A DNA stretch of 64,000 bases from NCBI GenBank assembly GCA_009731375.1, contig BJOX01000376.1, forward strand, positions 362,689 through 426,688, written 5' to 3'. Of this stretch, positions 59,282 through 64,000 are shown one piece after another. Origin of the DNA: Paulinella micropora (lineage: Eukaryota > Cercozoa > Imbricatea > Euglyphida). Both the position numbers and the translations under genes were made by a program. The first letter of the stretch is position 1. Every line of letters begins with the position of its first letter. A model generated the notes under the pieces. That model saw only the letters and a program-made list of their open reading frames with translations. It did not search any database and was not told the DNA's origin.

Positions 59282-61349
59282 CCAGTGCGTGCTCTGCACC
59301 GCTTGAACCCGCTGGAGAAGATTTTGCTCATGTTCACCCTTACGAAGATCTTTCGGGCCTCTTCGAAAAGAAGAGTCCAAAAGCGCACGTCCATCCGGAC
59401 TACAAGTCGCAACCCGGCATTATCAACCTGGATTCCACCCACTGTGTTGACGCCGAGACATACTCTCATTTCGTCCATCGGACAAGAAGTGCCCCGAAAG
59501 AACCAACCGAAAGAAGAAAACGCCTGGTATTGCCATCAACACCAAGCGAATGGAAAGGCATTGAAGAAGAACTCCAATCCGCACTCCCTCTCATCCTCCC
59601 CTCCTCTCTCATCAAACGCCTGTCGTGTGACGAAGCAGTAGCGAAATTTGAAAGATATCTCTACGACTTCATATCACAACGGGTACCTCAAACAAAAACA
59701 GAAGAACAAACTCATGAGCGAAAAAACCGCCACGTAATCCGGCTCCAAACAGAACTCACGCAAAACCGACAACAAAAACTGGTCCAAAAGACACATCTGC
59801 GAGATCTCAAAAGGGCAGCTTCAATTCCAGCCACTGTTGCAAAAAGCCTGCAAAAAACTTGGCGAGTATTATTGAAGACCGGTAACCGCCTCCGCCGTCG
59901 TCTCAAGGAAGCAACTTTAAGCTCCGCTCAACGACAAGCAAATACACGCTTCCGAACTGACCCTCATAAGTTTGCCAAAAATCTGTTTCATCCCCCCTCA
60001 ACCCAAACCACTTCCTCCCTATCCAAAGAAGACTGTGATTCCTACTTTCCCAACCTATACAAAGACGCTAATCGTGAACAAACCTACGTGCCCTTACCTG
60101 AAATGGTTCGCCCACCTCTACCAACTGTTCCCTTTGACCTCAAGCCACCGTCCTTCTTGGAAACCAAAAGATCTGTGCTCGCTAAGCGTAATGGTGCAGC
60201 CCCTGGCAGAGATGGTATTAGCTACCTTGTTTACAAGAGACTTCCCACCGCTTTATCTTTCTTACACAAACTCATTGTCAAGTGTTGGACAACTGATGTA
60301 GCTAACAGCTGGGCCCACGCTGCTATCTCCCTCCTTCATAAGGACGGTGATCCACTTCAGGCCTCAAACTATCGTCCGATTGCTCTGACAAACTGCTCGG
60401 GTAAGGTATTTTTCTCTTTGTGGTCGAAACGCCAAGAGAGTTTTCTGCTGGATAACAAATACTTTGACAAAGCAAAACAAAAGGGTTTCTCCGTAACGTT
60501 GCAGGATGCCCCGAACACATTGCTACCACAAAGGCTACCATCAGAAATGCAAAAGATTACTATCGCCAACTGGTCATAGCATGGATTGACCTACAAAACG
60601 CTTTTGGAAGCGTAAATCACAACTTGATCCAGTTCGCTCTCTGGTGGTACCACGTGCCCCCTATGTTTGCACGCATAATCTTCTTATATTACGAACTCTT
60701 AGTAGCCACAATCGAAGGGAAAGAATGGTCATCAGAACCCTTCGTTTTTGCTGTGGGCGTCTTTCAAGGATGCTGCATCTCTCCTCTCCTTTTCAATATA
60801 GTTTTCAATCTACTACTTGACCTCCTATCATCGTTGACAAAAAGCAACGGTTACCATTTCAAACATAAGACCTCAACGGATGAAGTAATCGTGCACGAAG
60901 CTGCCTATGCTGACGATCTCAAACTACACAGCCGATCCACGAAACACTGTCAATCGTCCATCAACATGATAGACAAATTTCTGTCATGGACCAGAACAAT
61001 GGCCGCGAAACCGCCCAAATGCAAAAGCCTTGCTTTCAAATATTGGACTAAAGCCGACGACCATAAGGGTCTCAAACGATTAATGCCGATTTCGTTCCCA
61101 CCTTTCGACCCCGCCCTGACTATTACTGGCAAACCAATTAACTTCATCGCTGACAAGCCTTTCAAAGACCTCGGATGGATTGTCTACCATGACCTCAGCG
61201 AAAACAAACAACGAGCAGAAATCCAAAAGAACTTCATTCTTTCTATACTATACTATACTATGCTACACTATACTATACAACAAACATTACGACGAAACCT
61301 AATATACGGATTTCACGAAATTTTTCCTGATGATTTTCAGAATATCTGA
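59282..61349 (+). mobile_element. LINE reverse transcriptase, one frameshift
   Basis: The main frame (open from about 59282, first ATG 59530) has a basic N-terminal region and then LAKRNGAAPGRDGISYLVYK, SWAHAAISLLHKDGDPLQAS and NYRPIALTNCSGKVF, the standard non-LTR RT motifs 0-2. A frameshift near 60500 follows. The next frame continues with AWIDLQNAFGSVNHNLI, GVFQGCCISPLLFNIVFNLL and AAYADDLKLHSRS (YADD at 60906-60917, catalytic), then KPPKCKSLAFK. The coding part ends amid CTATA repeats near 61250-61280. Endonuclease and 3' tail are not seen; the copy is dead. Confidence 0.85.
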
Positions 61350-62017
61350 AATACTTGCAGAAATGATTCCAAAAGCTATATTATTTATTTATTATGAGCA
61401 GGGATGAAAAAACAACGCTTGGACATACTCTAACACACTCATTTCAAGTTCACCGGCAGCGAAATATATGCTACTAGGAGTGTGAAGTATTTTCATTAAA
61501 TTTACTGATTTTGCAAGCGGTCACTTTCTATTAATACTACATGGTTTTTATGATTTTATGTGTTCTAATCATTAAAATTAATTAATTCAACAATTTAGAA
61601 AAGATTTGAAGTGAAAATATTCAAATTTGAATTCAAAAATTCAAATTTTGTATGTATTTACAGTGTTTTCACCACTTAAATTTTCTCAAGTCAGAAAAAT
61701 GTGATCAAGACATCCCCTGGCAGGGTTTTTGAGCGGGATCTTTGATTTAGATGATAATTCAACTGAATATAATGTTATTTCCGACCGGCGCAATCGAAAA
61801 CATATTCAGAACTTGACTTAAATATTGATACTTTATGCTATCACTGTAATTTTTTCCTAAGTCAAAATTGCATTATTATGTAAACATAAGAAAGCTAAGT
61901 TTACAGGCGAATTCAGTTGCGGGTAGTTAGTATTAACAATATTAATAGTGTTTTTGATGTTTTACTTTAGAGTCAATACTGGAACTAACTTAGAGAAAAT
62001 TTAAATCAGGATCATAC
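61350..62017. other. AT-rich intergenic region
   Basis: No coding or repeat structure recognised apart from short A/T runs. Confidence 0.5.
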
Positions 62018-62926
62018 TTAATAACCAGTCCACATAGCCATTCGCATGAAGTTGTTGCGTTGAATTTGTTGTTGTCGCGCTAGTTCCTGCTCGTTAACAA
62101 GCAAATGATATTGATAAAGGTTGGGCTGTGGAACTTGCTGTTGATTTGCATAATACGTTCGTTGGGAAGCGTTGGCTTGAGGCACGCTTACAGCGTAGCC
62201 GCCTGTGTTGATGCCAAAGTCAACTGCTGGAGGAAACTGGGATTGTTGTTGTTGCTGTGCTTTTACAACAGCTTGAACAATCAGCTCAGGTGTAATTACA
62301 CTGTTATTAATATATTGCTCTGGAGTTGCAGACCGCGCTGGAGTTTCAGGCGTAGGCGTAACGAGTGGCTGAGGCACAGCTGCAGCGTTGGGTTTGTTTT
62401 GCTGTTGCATTTTCAACAACTCTTGCAACAATTTGACAACGGTTGGATCAGACGATTGAACCTGAACATTTGAAGCTGGAGGCACTGTTGGCTTCAGCAC
62501 CTCAGCCTTCGGCGGGGTAGGAGTCTTAGGACTCTTACTCTTAGGAGGCTATCAATACATCATTTACAAGTGACTCATCGCAAGTAAGACAAATACCTTT
62601 GGGGTTTTTTGCTTTTTGAGCACGGGCGGCGATGAGAATTCAAACTTCTGTGGCTTCTTGCTTTCGCGTTTTCCCCCCTTCGTCTTGAAGAAATATTCCG
62701 GGCACTTCAACCTCTTGACAGCCTTGAGTCCGGATCCGGAAGGCGAGATCAGCCCGGAGGAAACCCGCCGTCTTAAGCAGGCTGACGGTTGATTCTTCGC
62801 AACCGACAATTATTTTTTGTTACCAAAGCAACCAGGGGGCAAGCCACCAGACTGCATCTTGGGCTCAGTGCTCGCGTACTCCACTTCGACAGGCTTGCAT
62901 CGAAGGCTGACTTCAGTTCCCAACAT
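62018..62926 (-). CDS. Gln/Pro-rich protein, three exons, unrecognised
   Basis: Possible exon 1 from ATG 62926 (MLGTEVSLRCKPVEVEYAST) to near 62820, a 42-bp intron (GTAACA...CGTCAG), exon 2 to 62597, a 48-bp intron 62549-62596 (GTATTT...GATAG), exon 3 62548-62018. Phases agree. Sequence: LKCPEYFFKTKGGKRESKKP, KKQKTPK joined to PPKSKSPKTPTPPKAE, then VVKLLQELLKMQQQNKPN, a short leucine-rich helix, and a Gln/Tyr-rich tail with VQAVVKAQQQQQSQFPP and NNFMRMAMWTGY. A low-complexity nuclear or RNA-associated protein is likely. The first exon is less secure than the last two. Confidence 0.55.
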
Positions 62927-63568
62927 GGTGTCAAAACGAATGGGCAATTATCCGTGTGAGATCAAAGACAAACTGGTTATCGTGGGTAAAACTCCTGAAG
63001 TAGTGACTGTTCTTGGGTAAACACTTTCTAATAAATACTGACTCTTTGAAATTTATTGACTTGTAGTTTGGGTGAAAAGCATGCCTTGACTCGCGGCAAA
63101 AGGGAAGCACATCCCTACTGCATCATTGTCGGTCGTATTGTTAAAAAGAAAGGTAAAGGTCAACTTCCATTCAAGCAAGTACTGCGAATGAGTTGGAAAC
63201 TGGTTGACGTGGATCAGAGTAGGTTGGCCGGGAAATGCCGTCCGGATGAATGGGTTGAATGGAGCAAGTTGATGCACGCTTACGATGCAAGGAAGATAAG
63301 TCCCAAAGACACTCCACCGGAAATGTTGGAATTCGTTCCCTTGGATGAACAGTTGTTTGAACCTGAATCTGACTCTGAACCGGACTCCGATTTAGCTTTG
63401 CTTTCGCCTGACGAGGCCAACTTGAAGCCGGTGGAGAGTGACTCGGAGTTTCCTGTCGGGGTCGAGGGAATTGTTGACGACTCTGGTGACTTCGGGGTTT
63501 CCGGCGAAGATGTCGATTGCGGGGGGACCTTGGCCTTGCTGTCTTGTACCACCTGTGGCTTGCCCTGA
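62925..63568 (+). CDS. Hypothetical protein, two exons, 197 aa
   Basis: ATG 62925 (MVSKRMGNYPCEIKDKLVIV), exon to 63016, intron 63017-63066 (GTAAAC...TTGTAG, 50 bp), exon 63067-63568. The split codon GG/T keeps the frame, total 594 nt. Middle part is convincing: REAHPYCIIVGRIVKKKGKG, LRMSWKLVDVDQSRLAGKCR, PDEWVEWSKLMHAYDARKIS. The C-terminus is acidic and Ser-rich (FEPESDSEPDSDLALLSPDE) and lies opposite a minus-strand exon. Its start codon overlaps the proposed start of the minus-strand gene at 62926. Family not recognised. Confidence 0.55.
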
Positions 63569-63942
63569 CCAGTTACTTCCACATCTTTCTGCATAGTTCA
63601 CGAACTGAGAGATCGACCTATAGTTTGTACCGATGAAAACCTGAAGTCCATTGGGATTCTTGACCGCGTCGGCAGCCTTGGGCAGTGGCGGTGCCTTGGG
63701 GGGGGCCTGCATGGAAAGCATTTCTACGTATTGTCAATATTTGCAACGAGGCAACCGATTAAACAAATGAGAGACACAAGACAGTTTACCTGAATGAGTG
63801 CTTTTGCTTTTGCTTTATCATGTTGCTTAATCGGTTGCTTGGTCTTATTGGGATCCGGAGCTTTGGCTTTCTTGGCAGGCTTCTTGGGCTTGGCTACTTT
63901 GGCTTTCTTGGCAGGTGGGGGTGCACTTTCTTTCACAGCCAT
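63280..63942 (-). CDS. Lysine/alanine-rich then Ser-rich protein, three exons, 175 aa
   Basis: Exons 63942-63790, 63706-63641 and 63588-63280, introns 63707-63789 (GTAAAC...ATGCAG) and 63589-63640 (GTTTTC...ATGCAG), all phase 0. The N-terminus APPPAKKAKVAKPKKPAKKA is histone H1-like, then APPKAPPLPKAADAVKNPNG, and the last exon is Ser/Pro/Glu-rich (STSSPETPKSPESSTIPSTP, SGESKAKSESGSESDSGS). Composition suggests a chromatin-associated or disordered nuclear protein. It overlaps the plus-strand gene over 289 bp, so one of the two models may be wrong at its 3' end. Confidence 0.55.
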
Positions 63943-63974
63943 TTTCCCATCAGGGACACAGCCGGTGAGTGGGG

Positions 63975-64000
63975 CTGGGGGTGGGGGGGGGGGGGGGGGG
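63975..64000. repeat. Poly-G run at window end
   Basis: G-run continuing past the window, similar to the homopolymers that border other gaps in this scaffold. Confidence 0.7.

Overview
This window reads as a scaffold from a nuclear genome of a eukaryote, probably a protist or alga. The evidence is short GT-AG introns (about 41-100 bp, a few longer), Copia and LINE retrotransposons, a tRNA-derived SINE, and very abundant micro- and minisatellites. I cannot name the species. There are 16 runs of N. Many abut long G/C or A homopolymers, and several genes carry homopolymer-type frameshifts, so local assembly quality is uneven and joins between blocks should be treated with caution.

Layout. 1-1163: C-terminal half of a Copia polyprotein (reverse transcriptase end plus RNase H), then about 1.8 kb of non-coding AT-rich DNA. 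3061-6455: a decayed polinton-like virus (PLV) block with protease, penton, double-jelly-roll major capsid protein and the start of a fourth gene. 6455-20395: a sharply different, very GC-rich and gene-dense island of about 13.9 kb. It encodes a giant HYR-repeat secreted glycoprotein, a CK1/VRK-like kinase, three unrecognised proteins (one with a strong nuclear localisation signal), a RecD-like SF1 helicase and the tail of one more gene. Both ends cut through open reading frames. I infer a fragment of an undescribed large dsDNA virus, either integrated or misassembled. 20396-24700: a second degenerate Copia element and AT-rich DNA.

25559-28001: an intact eight-exon, fungal-type homoserine dehydrogenase on the minus strand, the clearest host gene. 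28440-33600: several kilobases of tetra-, penta- and hexanucleotide arrays. 33600-35170: two families of tandem repeats of roughly 140-190 bp. 35661-36060: SINE copies. 36136-38226: a spliced serine-rich repeat protein with a cysteine-rich C-terminus. 40565-45133: lysine-rich and acidic host exons plus a Rossmann-like domain. 41-48 kb, 49-50.5 kb and 52.4-53.5 kb: arrays of 14-20 bp palindromes with shared CAAT/ATTG arms.

48529-53264 (minus): small spliced host genes, including a RanBP2-type zinc-finger protein and a probable SAM-dependent methyltransferase. 53860-57570: a LINE 3' end, SINEs and (ATT)n tails. 58345-61349: LINE fragments, namely a restriction-like nuclease domain and a reverse transcriptase with a YADD box. 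62018-63942: three small spliced genes, two of which overlap on opposite strands.

The mobile parts appear linked: the SINE shares its 3' end and (ATT)n tail with the LINE fragment at 54.6 kb, so that LINE probably mobilises it. The PLV block and GC island meet inside two open frames, which makes that junction the most informative place to re-examine.
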